A stretch of 55,341 nucleotides of DNA from the NCBI GenBank assembly GCA_002719315.1, contig PBHD01000001.1:53439-108779 (forward strand), in the 5' to 3' direction. This stretch comes from Flavobacteriaceae bacterium (GTDB lineage Bacteria > Bacteroidota > Bacteroidia > Flavobacteriales > Flavobacteriaceae). Below the pieces are notes generated by a model. The model had not been told where the DNA came from and made no database searches. It saw only the letters and a list, made by a program, of their open reading frames with translations. Below, piece after piece: positions 33,425 to 44,149 of the stretch. The translations under genes were made by a program, and so were the position numbers. Position 1 is the stretch's first letter, and each line of letters begins with the position of its first letter.

Positions 33425-34414
33425 ATGGCAAAAAAAAAAATAAAACGCATTGCAGTATTAACATCAGGAGGTGATGCTCCAGGCATGAATGCAGCTGTCA
33501 GAGCTGTTGTAAGAACTTCTGTTTTTAACTCTATTGAATGCTTTGCTATTTATAAAGGGTTTCAAGGTTTAATTAATAATGAAATTAAATTAATTAATGC
33601 AAGAGGTGTTAATAATATAATTAATCGAGGTGGAACTGTTTTGAAATCTGCAAGATGTTTAGAATTTAAAAATAAAAATGGTAGATTAAAAGCCTTTAAT
33701 AATTTGAAAGCAAAAAAAATTGATGCCCTTGTTATTATAGGTGGTGATGGATCTTTTACTGGTGGGATGATTTTTGAATCAGAATTTAATTTTCCAGTTA
33801 TAGGTATTCCAGGTACTATAGATAATGATATTTATGGAACAAGTCATGCCATAGGATATGATACAGCTTTAAACACTGTTGTTGATGCTATTGATAAAAT
33901 TAGAGATACTGCAATATCTCATAATCGTTTATTTTTTGTTGAGGTTATGGGTCGTGATGCTGGCCATATAGCATTAAATACTGGAATTGGAGCAGGAGCT
34001 GAAGAAATTTTAATTCCTGAAGAAAATATGGGAATTCAAAGACTTTTACAGTCCTTAAAAAATAGTGAAAAATCTGGAAAATCATCCAGTATTGTTGTTG
34101 TAGCAGAAGGGGATAAAACTGGAAAAAATGTATTTGAATTAGCCTCATATGTCGAAAAAAATATGCCTCATTATGAGGTCAAAGTTTCTGTCTTAGGTCA
34201 TATGCAAAGAGGAGGTAAGCCTTCATGTTTTGATAGAGTTTTAGCCTCCAGAATGGGTGTCTTTGCAGTTGAAACATTGCTGTCGGGTAAATCAAATTTA
34301 ATGATAGGTATTGACCATGACAAATTAATTTTAAGCCCATTAAAAACTGCTGTAAAATCTAAATCAGAAATCAATAAAGATTTAATAAGAATTTCTGATA
34401 TTCTTTCAACTTAA
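33425..34414 (+). CDS. pfkA: 6-phosphofructokinase
   Basis: A 329-residue ATP-dependent phosphofructokinase, the committing step of glycolysis. It has AVLTSGGDAPGMNAAVRAVVR, the ATP-site GGDGSFTGG, the catalytic GIPGTIDNDIYGT, VEVMGRDAGHIAL, and LGHMQRGGKPSCFDRVLA with the substrate arginines. It is followed 23 bases later by gap, forming a glycolytic pair. A TAAATTTG matching the Bacteroidota -7 box is at 33407, very close to the start, and may be its promoter with a minimal leader. Confidence 0.96.
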   Translation: MAKKKIKRIAVLTSGGDAPGMNAAVRAVVRTSVFNSIECFAIYKGFQGLINNEIKLINARGVNNIINRGGTVLKSARCLEFKNKNGRLKAFNNLKAKKIDALVIIGGDGSFTGGMIFESEFNFPVIGIPGTIDNDIYGTSHAIGYDTALNTVVDAIDKIRDTAISHNRLFFVEVMGRDAGHIALNTGIGAGAEEILIPEENMGIQRLLQSLKNSEKSGKSSSIVVVAEGDKTGKNVFELASYVEKNMPHYEVKVSVLGHMQRGGKPSCFDRVLASRMGVFAVETLLSGKSNLMIGIDHDKLILSPLKTAVKSKSEINKDLIRISDILST

Positions 34415-34431
34415 TTTTTAACTAAAAATAA

Positions 34432-35436
<1,005 letters not shown>

Positions 35437-35443
35437 TAAATAA

Positions 35444-36298
35444 ATGATTTTAGTTGTAGACAGTGGTTCAACAAAAACTGACTGGATAGCTCTTGATAAT
35501 AGTGGAAAAATAAAATTTTCTACTCAAACTAGAGGTATGAATCCCCAGGTTTTGTCTAGTTCAATTATTTCTGAAAGAATTATTAATAATTTTGATTTGT
35601 ATCATAATAGAAATTCTGTCAGTAAAATTTTTTTTTATGGCGCAGGTTGTGGTGTGTCTTCCGCTGTCAATCGGATACTGAAAGTTTTTCAAACTATTTT
35701 TAAAAATTCAAAATTCGACATAAAAGAAGATACTTATGCTGCTGTTTATTCAACTATTAAAGTTGGAGAAAAGGCAATTGTATGCATACTTGGAACTGGT
35801 TCAAATTGCTCTTATTATGACGGAAATGATATAGAACAAAGAATAGTTTCTCTGGGTTATACATTAATGGATGAAGCTAGTGGTAATTTTTTTGGAAAGG
35901 AATTGATTAGAAGTTATTATTTCAACGAAATGGATTCAGATATAGCTAGAGCTTTTGAAAAAAAATATAATTTAAATCCAGATGTAATAAAAGATAATTT
36001 ATATAGAAAGGAAAATCCAAATGCTTATTTAGCAACTTTTTCCAAATTTTTAATTGAAAATAAAGATTATAAAGTTTTTAAAGAAATTATCTTCAATGGA
36101 TTAAATAGATTTATAACTCATCAAATTATGCAATTCAAAGACTGTTATGAAATACCTATTCATTTTGTTGGATCAATAGCTCATTATTTGAAAAAAGAGA
36201 TAAGAATTTCACTAGGCGAAAAAGGGATGAAAATGGGCAAAATTGTTCAAAGACCTATTGATAATTTAGTTAATTATCATGTCGCAATGCTAAAATGA
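35444..36298 (+). CDS. BadF/BadG-family ATPase, probable N-acetylglucosamine kinase
   Basis: A 284-residue actin-fold ATPase. It begins LVVDSGSTKTDWIALDNSGK (phosphate-1 motif) and has CILGTGSNCSYYDG and DEASGNFFGKELI, the pattern of the bacterial N-acetylglucosamine kinase-like branch of BadF/BadG. It probably phosphorylates an amino sugar in the cytoplasm; the substrate is not proven. It is last in the pfkA-gap unit and ends directly against the ridA stop (convergent, no gap). Confidence 0.82.
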   Translation: MILVVDSGSTKTDWIALDNSGKIKFSTQTRGMNPQVLSSSIISERIINNFDLYHNRNSVSKIFFYGAGCGVSSAVNRILKVFQTIFKNSKFDIKEDTYAAVYSTIKVGEKAIVCILGTGSNCSYYDGNDIEQRIVSLGYTLMDEASGNFFGKELIRSYYFNEMDSDIARAFEKKYNLNPDVIKDNLYRKENPNAYLATFSKFLIENKDYKVFKEIIFNGLNRFITHQIMQFKDCYEIPIHFVGSIAHYLKKEIRISLGEKGMKMGKIVQRPIDNLVNYHVAMLK

Positions 36299-36682
36299 TT
36301 ATTTTACAGCAATCATTGAGATTTCTACTCTAACTGATTTTGGTAATGTCTTTACTGCAATTGTTTCTCTTGCAGGAGCAATATCGTTATCAAAATATCT
36401 GCCATAAACATCATTAACCTTTGCAAAATCATTCATATCACTTAAAAATATTGAAGCTTTTACGACATGTTTGAAAGTCATTTGTGCTGTTTCAAGGATA
36501 GCTTTTAAATTATTCATTACAAGATCAGTTTCTTCTTCTATTGTAGAATTAAGAATTTCCATAGTATTAGGAATCAGTGGAATTTGACCTGAAATATAAA
36601 GTGTTTTATCTGATAGGATTGCCTGATTGTATGGGCCAATAGGTGCCGGAGCATTTAAAGTTGTAATTATTTTCTTTTTCAT
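36299..36682 (-). CDS. ridA: RidA-family enamine/imine deaminase
   Basis: A 127-residue RidA/YjgF/UK114 protein that hydrolyses reactive enamines and imines. Motifs are APAPIGPYNQAILSDKTLYISGQIP, an ARETIAVKTLPKS segment with the key arginine, and VRVEISMIA. I choose ATG 36682 (MKKKIITTL) over the in-frame ATG 36700. It lies 20 bases downstream of lptD on the same strand. Confidence 0.94.
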   Translation of the reverse strand: MKKKIITTLNAPAPIGPYNQAILSDKTLYISGQIPLIPNTMEILNSTIEEETDLVMNNLKAILETAQMTFKHVVKASIFLSDMNDFAKVNDVYGRYFDNDIAPARETIAVKTLPKSVRVEISMIAVK

Positions 36683-36702
36683 AAAATTAAATATAAACAA
36701 AA

Positions 36703-39387
36703 TTATCTAAGGTCAGGCTGTCTTGTTTTGTCATATTTTATATCGCTTAATAAGCCAGATTTTATTCCAATAAAAAAATTCCAAGATTGTCTAGGTCCAA
36801 AAGGAGTCCAGCTGAAATTTAAAATCCAACTATCAAGGTCTCTGTCAAATCTTAATTGAGTATATGTAACGCCTTTTAATTTAAAATCATATCCTGAGGA
36901 AACACCTATTTCCCATTTTGGTGTTAGAGATAAATTTCCAGAAACCATTAAAGAATTATTTGAAATCATTTTTTCGCCAATAGTGTTTCTGTATGTAAAA
37001 GAATGGGCAAATTTTAAATTCCATGGAATTTCAGTCATGTAACTTGGGTATTTTGGCAGATCTTTTTTATTTGATCTGTCAATTATTCTATTTGAAGGAT
37101 CAACAGCTCTTCCAAATAGATCGTCATCTCTACCACCATTTGCAGAAGTGTTATTTTCTATTTCATCTTCATTTTGATCTTCATCTTCATTTTGACTTTT
37201 ATCTTTTTTTTCATTATTAAAATCATCGCTTGAAATTTGAAAATTTGTATTTATGTTTGCACTTGTTAATCTTAAAAGACCTCCTCCGTTAGAGATATGA
37301 AATTTATTAAATCTAACATTATTTTCATCTAAACCATATGGATCAAAAGTGCCTGCTATATTGATTTTTAGCCTATTATTTATAATATTTAATCCAGTTG
37401 AAACTCTTACAGGACTCCATTTTAGAGAATCGGCGGCAAAATTATAAGATGATGATAAATTCAAGTTGTTTAATAAACTTATTTTTTTTGCTTCTTTAGC
37501 TGTTGAATCTTTATTTTTTACTTTTGCTTCAAAAGTATTTCCAATAGAAATCCCCATACTGTTTGAAAAAGATTTTGAAGGTATTCCGTAAAGATTTCCC
37601 TGAAACCTTGTGTATTCTTCAGTATTTCCTTCAGCATCAATTATATATGTGTCATAATATTTTTTAAAACTCGGTCTTGTACTGTAGCTTATTGACGGAG
37701 TTAAAATATGCCTTATAGACTGAATTTTTTTTTCATCACCAAAGTTAACAGTTCCATAAATAGTTGTTCCCATACTTGCACTATAATTGTATTGTCTAAA
37801 AGAAGAAAACCCAGATATAGTATCAATACTTACAGTTTTAGTCTCAATATTATAATCATTTTTTTTAATTGTCCTTGGAGTCCAAACCTCGCTATAATTT
37901 GCATTTGCTGATACACTTAAATATTTTAAAATTTTAAAATTTGTGCTTAAAGGAATGTTGTGAATCATTCCGTTTTCTGCATTTTTAAACATCTTTCCTG
38001 AAAATAAATCGTCGGAGGTGGTAATAATTCTATTCTCAGCTCTTGTGCTGTATTGAATATTTATATTTTGAATTATTCCTTTTTTTGATCCATTTTTGGG
38101 TGCAAATGGATAAATTCTTTCCAAATTAGCTGTGAAAGTTGGAAGAGTTAAATTTACAGAATTTGTTCTTGAATTTTGAGACATTCCAGAGGTTAAACTT
38201 AAAGTTACACGTGGATATTCTGGAAATGTTTTTGAAAAAGAAATAGATGAACTTAAATTATTATTTAAGAAGTTTGGAGAATTTAATTGATTAATGGATT
38301 TTTGATAATAATCACTTGAACCAAAATTAACTGAAGCTGAAAAGTTAGAATTAGGACTAGATTTTGGATCTTTTGTATGAGACCAAGTTATATTAAAAAC
38401 AGTTGATTTTCCGTAATCAGGTAAACCTCTTTCACTATTGATAAGATTTTCATATCTAAAATTAAAATTACCTCTAAATTTATATTTGACATTGTATGTT
38501 GTTTGGCCTGAAAAACCATAACTTCCATTAGTATAATAATTTCCAGTTAAAGTCAGATCAAAATAGTCTGATAAAGCGAGATAATATCCTCCATTTTCTA
38601 AATAATAACCTCTGTTATTACTTTCTCCAAATGATGGAAAAATAAATCCAGATTCTTTCGTTTGAGTTGTTGGAAAATACGCAAAAGGTAGGGCTAATGG
38701 AGTAGGAATATCTGCTATAAACATATTAGTAAAACCAGTAATAATTTTACCTCCAGGTATTAACTTTCCTTTTCTAACCTTGAAATAATAATCTAAATCT
38801 TCTTTTTCTCCACCTAAAACTTTTCCTGCAGTGCTCACCCTAGCATCTTTAATATAATATACTGAGTCATTTTGTTTTTTTGTTAGTGCAGAAAAAACAT
38901 CCATACCATTTTCTCCAGATTTAGAATTCCATATTAATGCTTTTTGGGTATCAAAATTGAATCTTATTGAATCAGGATTTACTTCATTATTAGCTTGCTT
39001 GAAGTAAGGAAATTGAATTAAAGAATCTTTATCGTTTGGAATTCTTCCAGCGTAGACTTCATTTTTAGAATAATCAAGAATTATTATACCTGCTCTTAAT
39101 TCAATGTCTTGATAATATAATTCTGCTTCATCGTATAAATATAGTTTATTTTTTTCTCTATCTATTTTAACATAATTTTTGGCATTATATCTAACTTTAT
39201 CTAATAAAACTTCATCAGAACTTTTTTTGATTGAATCGGATTTTTTTAATGTATTTAATTCATCTTGAGAAAATATAAAAAAGTTATTAGTCAAGAAAAC
39301 TAATGTAATTAAAAAGATGAGTTTTGATTGCAATTTTATATCCCTAAATATGTTAATTAAATTAAAAAAGTATTCAAAATTAATCAT
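36703..39387 (-). CDS. lptD: LPS-assembly outer-membrane protein LptD-like
   Basis: An 894-residue outer-membrane protein of the Bacteroidota LptD type. A hydrophobic signal-like segment (LIFLITLVFLTNNFFIFSQ, residues 24-42) precedes an LptA-like jelly roll (VRYNAKNYVKIDREKNKLYLYDEAE), then a large beta barrel ending with FDRDLDSWILNFSWTPFGPRQSWNFFIG. It would insert LPS in the outer leaflet together with LptE. A low-complexity acidic loop rich in D, E, Q and N sits near residues 715-735. The long N-terminus before the signal suggests the true start may be a few codons later. Confidence 0.86.
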   Translation of the reverse strand: MINFEYFFNLINIFRDIKLQSKLIFLITLVFLTNNFFIFSQDELNTLKKSDSIKKSSDEVLLDKVRYNAKNYVKIDREKNKLYLYDEAELYYQDIELRAGIIILDYSKNEVYAGRIPNDKDSLIQFPYFKQANNEVNPDSIRFNFDTQKALIWNSKSGENGMDVFSALTKKQNDSVYYIKDARVSTAGKVLGGEKEDLDYYFKVRKGKLIPGGKIITGFTNMFIADIPTPLALPFAYFPTTQTKESGFIFPSFGESNNRGYYLENGGYYLALSDYFDLTLTGNYYTNGSYGFSGQTTYNVKYKFRGNFNFRYENLINSERGLPDYGKSTVFNITWSHTKDPKSSPNSNFSASVNFGSSDYYQKSINQLNSPNFLNNNLSSSISFSKTFPEYPRVTLSLTSGMSQNSRTNSVNLTLPTFTANLERIYPFAPKNGSKKGIIQNINIQYSTRAENRIITTSDDLFSGKMFKNAENGMIHNIPLSTNFKILKYLSVSANANYSEVWTPRTIKKNDYNIETKTVSIDTISGFSSFRQYNYSASMGTTIYGTVNFGDEKKIQSIRHILTPSISYSTRPSFKKYYDTYIIDAEGNTEEYTRFQGNLYGIPSKSFSNSMGISIGNTFEAKVKNKDSTAKEAKKISLLNNLNLSSSYNFAADSLKWSPVRVSTGLNIINNRLKINIAGTFDPYGLDENNVRFNKFHISNGGGLLRLTSANINTNFQISSDDFNNEKKDKSQNEDEDQNEDEIENNTSANGGRDDDLFGRAVDPSNRIIDRSNKKDLPKYPSYMTEIPWNLKFAHSFTYRNTIGEKMISNNSLMVSGNLSLTPKWEIGVSSGYDFKLKGVTYTQLRFDRDLDSWILNFSWTPFGPRQSWNFFIGIKSGLLSDIKYDKTRQPDLR

Positions 39388-39424
39388 AATTTTATCCTTA
39401 ATATATTTTTAATAAATATTAAGA

Positions 39425-40528
39425 TTGAAAACAAATATTCTACTTAAAACTCTCTTGTTTTTTTTAATAACTCTTTTTTTTCATTTTTATTTGTTTTCTC
39501 AACAAAAATCTTCACCAAAAAATATTTTCACAGTTGTCTTAGATGCAGGTCATGGTGGAAAAGACACTGGAAATCGCGGTAATAATTACTATGAAAAAAA
39601 AATAGCACTAAGTATTGCCTTAAAAACTGGAAAATTATTAGAAAAAGAAAAAAAAATAAAGGTTATCTATACTAGAAAAACAGATGTTTTTGTAAATCTT
39701 ATTGAAAGAGCCAATATTGCTAATAGAGCTGATGCAGATTTATTTATTTCAATTCATTGTGATTCTTTTGAAAAAAATAAGTCTGTTTATGGTGCAGGGA
39801 CATTTGTTATGGGGCTTCATGCAAATCAAAGAAATTTTGAGGTTGCAAAAAAAGAAAATTCTGTAATTTTTTTAGAGGATAATTATCTTCAAAATTATGA
39901 CGGATTTGATCCAAATAGTCTAGAATCTGTTATTGGATTAACCTTAATGCAAGAAACTTATTTAGACCAAAGTATTCTAGCCGCTAATTCAATTCAAAAT
40001 AGTTTTGTTAACAAATTAAACAGAAAAAATAGAACGGTAAAGCAAGCTGGCTTTATGGTTCTAAAATATTCATATATGCCAAGTGTACTTGTTGAAACTG
40101 GTTTTCTAACCAATAAAAGGGAAGGAGCATACCTAAATTCAAAAAAGGGGCAGAGTGAAATGGCAAAAACTATTGCTGAAGGAATCAAAAATTATTTTTA
40201 TAATCTAGAAGATACATTTGTTAGTAATAATATTGATTATGAAGAAAGACAGAATGATTTATCATCTTCAAAAAGCAGTATTATTTTTAAAGTGCAAATA
40301 GCTGCAAGTAAAAATTATTTAGCTAATAAATCTTATAATTTTAAAGGGCTTAAAGGTATTTCAAGAGAAAAGAATGGAAATCTCTATAGATATTACTACG
40401 GAAAAACATCTAAATATAAAAATGCCATAACTTTAATGAGAAGAGCAAAAAAGAAAGGTTATAAAAAAGCTTTTGTTGTTGCTTTTAAATCAGGAAAAAA
40501 AATTAAACTAAAAGATGCTTTAAAATAG
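39425..40528 (+). CDS. N-acetylmuramoyl-L-alanine amidase
   Basis: A 367-residue peptidoglycan amidase (Amidase_3) from a TTG start, divergent from lptD. A signal peptide (LLKTLLFFLITLFFHFYLFSQ) precedes the catalytic domain: VVLDAGHGGKDTGN with the first zinc histidine, EKKIALSIALKTG with the zinc glutamate, ADLFISIHCDSF with the second histidine and VLVETGFLTN with the catalytic glutamate. A C-terminal SPOR-like region (KVQIAASKNY...KKGYKKAFVVAF) suggests targeting to septal glycan. The MlaD-type gene follows by 56 bases. Confidence 0.92.
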   Translation: MKTNILLKTLLFFLITLFFHFYLFSQQKSSPKNIFTVVLDAGHGGKDTGNRGNNYYEKKIALSIALKTGKLLEKEKKIKVIYTRKTDVFVNLIERANIANRADADLFISIHCDSFEKNKSVYGAGTFVMGLHANQRNFEVAKKENSVIFLEDNYLQNYDGFDPNSLESVIGLTLMQETYLDQSILAANSIQNSFVNKLNRKNRTVKQAGFMVLKYSYMPSVLVETGFLTNKREGAYLNSKKGQSEMAKTIAEGIKNYFYNLEDTFVSNNIDYEERQNDLSSSKSSIIFKVQIAASKNYLANKSYNFKGLKGISREKNGNLYRYYYGKTSKYKNAITLMRRAKKKGYKKAFVVAFKSGKKIKLKDALK

Positions 40529-40584
40529 ATTGTCAAAGTTTATCTTTAAATAATTATTAATTTTACTTAAAATTAGAGAATAAA

Positions 40585-41514
40585 TTGAAAATTTCTAAAG
40601 AAATTAAAGCTGCTTTTTTTGTCATTGCTTCTGCTTTTATTTTAATTTTTGGATATAATTATTTAAAAGGCACTCCTGTTTTTAGTAGTGAAAAGATTTT
40701 ACATTCTGTTTATCAAGAAGTTGAAGGATTGTCTTTGGGGGCAAATGTTACAATTAACGGCATGTCAATAGGAAAGGTTGTTGGTATTAGTTTTGGAGAT
40801 AATTATGAAGGAATAAAAGTGAGTTTTACTGTTCCTGAAAGTCTTAAGATTTCTAAAAAAAGTAAGGCTACTTTATATGAAGTAGGGGTTATTGGAGGAA
40901 AAGCTATTTCTATTCAACCTGTTTTTAGTAATACATCTGTTGTAGAGGATGGAGATAAATTAGATTCCTCAATTAAACCAGGTTTAACTGAACTTATTAA
41001 TCAACAGATAGCACCAATACAAAATAAAATTGAGGGAATACTTTCAGGAGTGGACTCAATTTTTTCTGGGGTTAATAACATTGTTAATAATGAAACGCAG
41101 GATAATCTAAAAAAATCACTTGAAAATTTTTCTCTTTCATTAAAAAATATTAATGATTTAACCAACTCTATGAATGAACTTATTTCGCAAAATAAAACTA
41201 CTATAAATTCTTCTTTTAATAACATCAACAAAACATCTGAAAATTTAATTAAAATAACAGACTCAATTTTATTATCTGAAATAAAACCGATGATAAATAA
41301 TTTTGAAGTAGTTGGTGAAAAATTAAATAACACTTTGGAAAAAATTGAAAATAATCAAGGAACTCTTGGTAAATTAGTTAATGAAGAAGCTCTATATAAT
41401 AATTTATTGAATTCATCTAAAGAATTAGAATTGTTAATTAAAGACCTTAAATCAAATCCTAAAAAATATGTTCATTTCTCTATTTTTGGTCGTAAAAATA
41501 ATAATGATAAATAG
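40585..41514 (+). CDS. MlaD/MCE-family lipid-transport protein
   Basis: A 309-residue MCE-domain protein from a TTG start. The N-terminal membrane anchor (AAFFVIASAFILIFGYNYLKG) is followed by the MCE domain (VYQEVEGLSLGANVTINGMSIGKVVGIS...SKATLYEVGVIGGKAISIQP), then a long coiled-coil tail. Such proteins form periplasmic conduits for phospholipids between membranes. No permease or ATPase gene is adjacent here, as is common in Bacteroidota. It lies downstream of the amidase. Confidence 0.88.
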   Translation: MKISKEIKAAFFVIASAFILIFGYNYLKGTPVFSSEKILHSVYQEVEGLSLGANVTINGMSIGKVVGISFGDNYEGIKVSFTVPESLKISKKSKATLYEVGVIGGKAISIQPVFSNTSVVEDGDKLDSSIKPGLTELINQQIAPIQNKIEGILSGVDSIFSGVNNIVNNETQDNLKKSLENFSLSLKNINDLTNSMNELISQNKTTINSSFNNINKTSENLIKITDSILLSEIKPMINNFEVVGEKLNNTLEKIENNQGTLGKLVNEEALYNNLLNSSKELELLIKDLKSNPKKYVHFSIFGRKNNNDK

Positions 41515-41584
41515 ACTTTTTTTTATTAAAAATATTATGCATGCATAGTATCTTTTTTTAATACCTTTACAAAAGATAATTTAT

Positions 41585-42904
41585 ATGGATATTTTACCTA
41601 ATTTATTATTTTCTTTTATTTTAATTTTAGCTCTTTATTTTTTTGTAAATAATACATACAAATTATATAAAAATATTTCTCTTGGTAAGAGTGTTAATAG
41701 ATCGGACAATAGAAAAAAAAGAATTTTTAACATGCTTCGTGTTGCTTTTGGCCAATCTAAAATGGGTGCTAAACCAATTGCTGGAATTCTTCATTTAATT
41801 GTTTATGTGGGTTTTATAATTATTAATATTGAATTACTTGAAATTGTAGTAGATGGAATTTTAGGCACTCATAGAATTTTTGCAGATTATATGGGAGAAT
41901 TATATAACTATTTAATTGGTTCTTTTGAAATATTAGCTTTATTAGTATTAATTTCAGTTATATTCTTTTGGATTCGAAGAAATATATTAAAAATTGAAAG
42001 ATTTTGGAAACCAGAAATGAAAAATTGGCCCAAAAAAGATGCTGATTTAATTCTTTATTTTGAGTTTATTATTATGACATTATTCTTGTTAATGAATTCA
42101 ACAGATAGCCTATTACAGGATAATAATTACGAAGGTTATATAAAAGCTGGGTTTTTTCCTATTTCTGACTTTTTAAAACCACTTTTTGTTTCGTTTGATA
42201 TAAATTATTTATTTATACTAGAAAGATCATTTTGGTGGATGCACATCATTTTTATTCTTATTTTCTTAAACTATTTATATTATTCTAAGCACTTACATAT
42301 TCTCTTAGCTTTTCCAAATACATATTATGCTAATTTAAATATTAAAGGAATGTTTGATATAGATAAAAACATAACCAATGAAGTTAAATTAATGTTAGGA
42401 ATTGAAAATTCAAATGATCAAAACGATCAAGTTCCTGATAAATTTGGAGCAAGTGATGTTTTTGATCTTAATTGGGTTCAATTAATGAATTCATACAGTT
42501 GTACAGAATGTGGTCGGTGCAGTAGTGTTTGTCCTGCAAATTTGACTGGCAAAAAACTGTCCCCGAGAAAAATTATGATGGATACACGTGATAGATTAGA
42601 AGAGGTAGGGTCTAATATTTTTAAAAATAAAGGTAAATTTGTATCCGACAACAAGCAGTTATTAAACAATTATATAACTAAAGAGGAATTATGGGCTTGT
42701 ACATCATGTAACGCTTGTGTTGAAGCTTGCCCAATTGAAATTGACCCGTTATCGATTATTATGGATATGAGAAAATATTTAGTCATGGAGAAATCAGAGG
42801 CTCCAGTAGATTTAAATAACATGATGAGTAATATTGAAAATAATGGTGCTCCATGGCCATTTAATAATCAAGATAGAATGTTATGGGCAAAAGAAAATAA
42901 TTAA
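41585..42904 (+). CDS. Membrane-bound Fe-S protein, HdrD-/GlpC-like
   Basis: A 439-residue protein with several N-terminal transmembrane helices (a nitrate-reductase gamma-like heme b region, ending near residue 245) and a C-terminal domain with two [4Fe-4S] motifs: CTECGRCSSVCPANLTGKKLSP and CTSCNACVEACPIEIDP. It probably passes electrons between a quinone and a soluble partner. The partner is likely the CCG-domain protein at 43375, separated only by a small HAD-like gene. In known Hdr-type systems these domains are often fused; here they are split. Confidence 0.86.
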   Translation: MDILPNLLFSFILILALYFFVNNTYKLYKNISLGKSVNRSDNRKKRIFNMLRVAFGQSKMGAKPIAGILHLIVYVGFIIINIELLEIVVDGILGTHRIFADYMGELYNYLIGSFEILALLVLISVIFFWIRRNILKIERFWKPEMKNWPKKDADLILYFEFIIMTLFLLMNSTDSLLQDNNYEGYIKAGFFPISDFLKPLFVSFDINYLFILERSFWWMHIIFILIFLNYLYYSKHLHILLAFPNTYYANLNIKGMFDIDKNITNEVKLMLGIENSNDQNDQVPDKFGASDVFDLNWVQLMNSYSCTECGRCSSVCPANLTGKKLSPRKIMMDTRDRLEEVGSNIFKNKGKFVSDNKQLLNNYITKEELWACTSCNACVEACPIEIDPLSIIMDMRKYLVMEKSEAPVDLNNMMSNIENNGAPWPFNNQDRMLWAKENN

Positions 42905-42914
42905 ATTAATTAAA

Positions 42915-43358
42915 ATGAAAAAAGAAGAAGTTGACAAGTATTTACATGAAAAAGTTGAAAAAGGAGAAGTTGTTAGTCCTGTTTTACCTGAAGGATTAAA
43001 AAATTATCTAATTGATATTGATGGAACAATATGTGATGATATTCCGAATGAAGAGCCAGAAAGAATGGCAACTGCAAAAGTTTATCCAGATGCATTAGAA
43101 ACACTTAATAAGTGGTATGATCAAGGGCATATAATTTGTTTTTTTACTGCTAGATTAGAATCTCACAGAGAAATTACCGAAAAATGGTTAAATGAAAATG
43201 GTTTTAAATATCATAGTATGGTGATGGGAAAACCAAGAGGGGGTAATTACCATTGGATTGACAATCATTTAGTCAAAGCAACTCGATATAATGGAAAGTT
43301 TACAGATTTAATTGAAAAAGAAGTTACAATAGAAGTATTTGATGATAATAAAGATTAA
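42915..43358 (+). CDS. HAD-like phosphatase family protein
   Basis: A 147-residue protein with the HAD motif I in IDIDGTICDD (two aspartates), followed by ICFFTARLESHREITEKWL (motif II region) and a late WIDNHLVKA segment. Its short length and the HAD motifs suggest a small-molecule phosphatase or a related nucleotidase. The ATG at 42915 is chosen because an upstream ATG (42834) would overlap the preceding Fe-S gene. It sits between two Fe-S protein genes, and its role there is unknown. Confidence 0.8.
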   Translation: MKKEEVDKYLHEKVEKGEVVSPVLPEGLKNYLIDIDGTICDDIPNEEPERMATAKVYPDALETLNKWYDQGHIICFFTARLESHREITEKWLNENGFKYHSMVMGKPRGGNYHWIDNHLVKATRYNGKFTDLIEKEVTIEVFDDNKD

Positions 43359-43374
43359 AATTTTTATATAGTTT

Positions 43375-44148
43375 ATGAAAGTTCCAACTTTATTAGAAAT
43401 GTCTTCTAGAGGAGAAAAGCCTGAAGTTGTTTTTTGGATTGGATGTGCTGGAAGTTTTGATGATCGATCAAAAAAAATCACTAAAGCTTTTGTTAAAATT
43501 CTAAATAATTCTAATATTTCTTTTGCAGTTCTTGGTGCTGAAGAGTCTTGCAGTGGAGATCCAGCAAAAAGATCTGGCAATGAATTTTTATTTCAAATTC
43601 AAGCTTTACAAAACATTAATTCATTAAACAAATATAATGTTACGGACATTGTAACTACTTGTCCACATTGTTTTAATACTTTAAAAAATGAATATCCAGA
43701 GTTAGGAGGAAAATATAATGTTTTTCACCATTCTCAATTTTTAAAAAGGTTATTGTTATCCGGTAAATTGAAAGTAGAAGGAGAAAAGTTCAAAGGAAAA
43801 AAAATAACATATCATGATCCTTGTTACTTAGGAAGAGCTAATAATGAATATAAAGCTCCAAGAGAGTTGATTGAAAAATTAAAAGCTAATTTATTAGAAA
43901 TGAAAAATTCAAAATCTAATGGTTTATGTTGCGGAGCAGGTGGCGCTCAAATGTTTAAAGAACCTGAAAAAGGTAATAAGGACATTAATATTTTAAGAAC
44001 TGAACAAGCTCTTGACACAAAACCTGATATTATTGCAGCAGCATGTCCTTTTTGTAATACTATGATGACAGATGGAATTAAAAATAAAGAAAAAGATGTG
44101 TCTGTAATGGATATTGCAGAATTAATAGCTAACGCTGAAGATTTATAA
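43375..44148 (+). CDS. CCG-domain (Fe-S) oxidoreductase subunit, HdrB/LutA-like
   Basis: A 257-residue protein with two cysteine-rich CCG domains: WIGCAGSFDD and TTCPHCFNTLKNEY in the first half, then YHDPCYLGRANN, GLCCGAGGAQMF and AACPFCNTMM in the second. Such domains bind a non-cubane Fe-S cluster and act as the catalytic partner of HdrD/GlpC-type membrane proteins, for which the 41585 product is the candidate. The substrate is unknown; lactate or a heterodisulfide-like compound are possibilities in the family. Confidence 0.9.
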   Translation: MKVPTLLEMSSRGEKPEVVFWIGCAGSFDDRSKKITKAFVKILNNSNISFAVLGAEESCSGDPAKRSGNEFLFQIQALQNINSLNKYNVTDIVTTCPHCFNTLKNEYPELGGKYNVFHHSQFLKRLLLSGKLKVEGEKFKGKKITYHDPCYLGRANNEYKAPRELIEKLKANLLEMKNSKSNGLCCGAGGAQMFKEPEKGNKDINILRTEQALDTKPDIIAAACPFCNTMMTDGIKNKEKDVSVMDIAELIANAEDL

Positions 44149-44149
44149 T

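Noticed and set aside
37023-37220. Open frame of 65 codons opposite the LptD acidic loop
   Set aside because: It is the reverse complement of a low-complexity Asp/Glu/Gln repeat, giving an artificial His/Leu-rich string.
43308-43580. Minus-strand frame of 90 codons across the CCG-domain gene start
   Set aside because: Overlaps two well-supported genes and has no conserved pattern.
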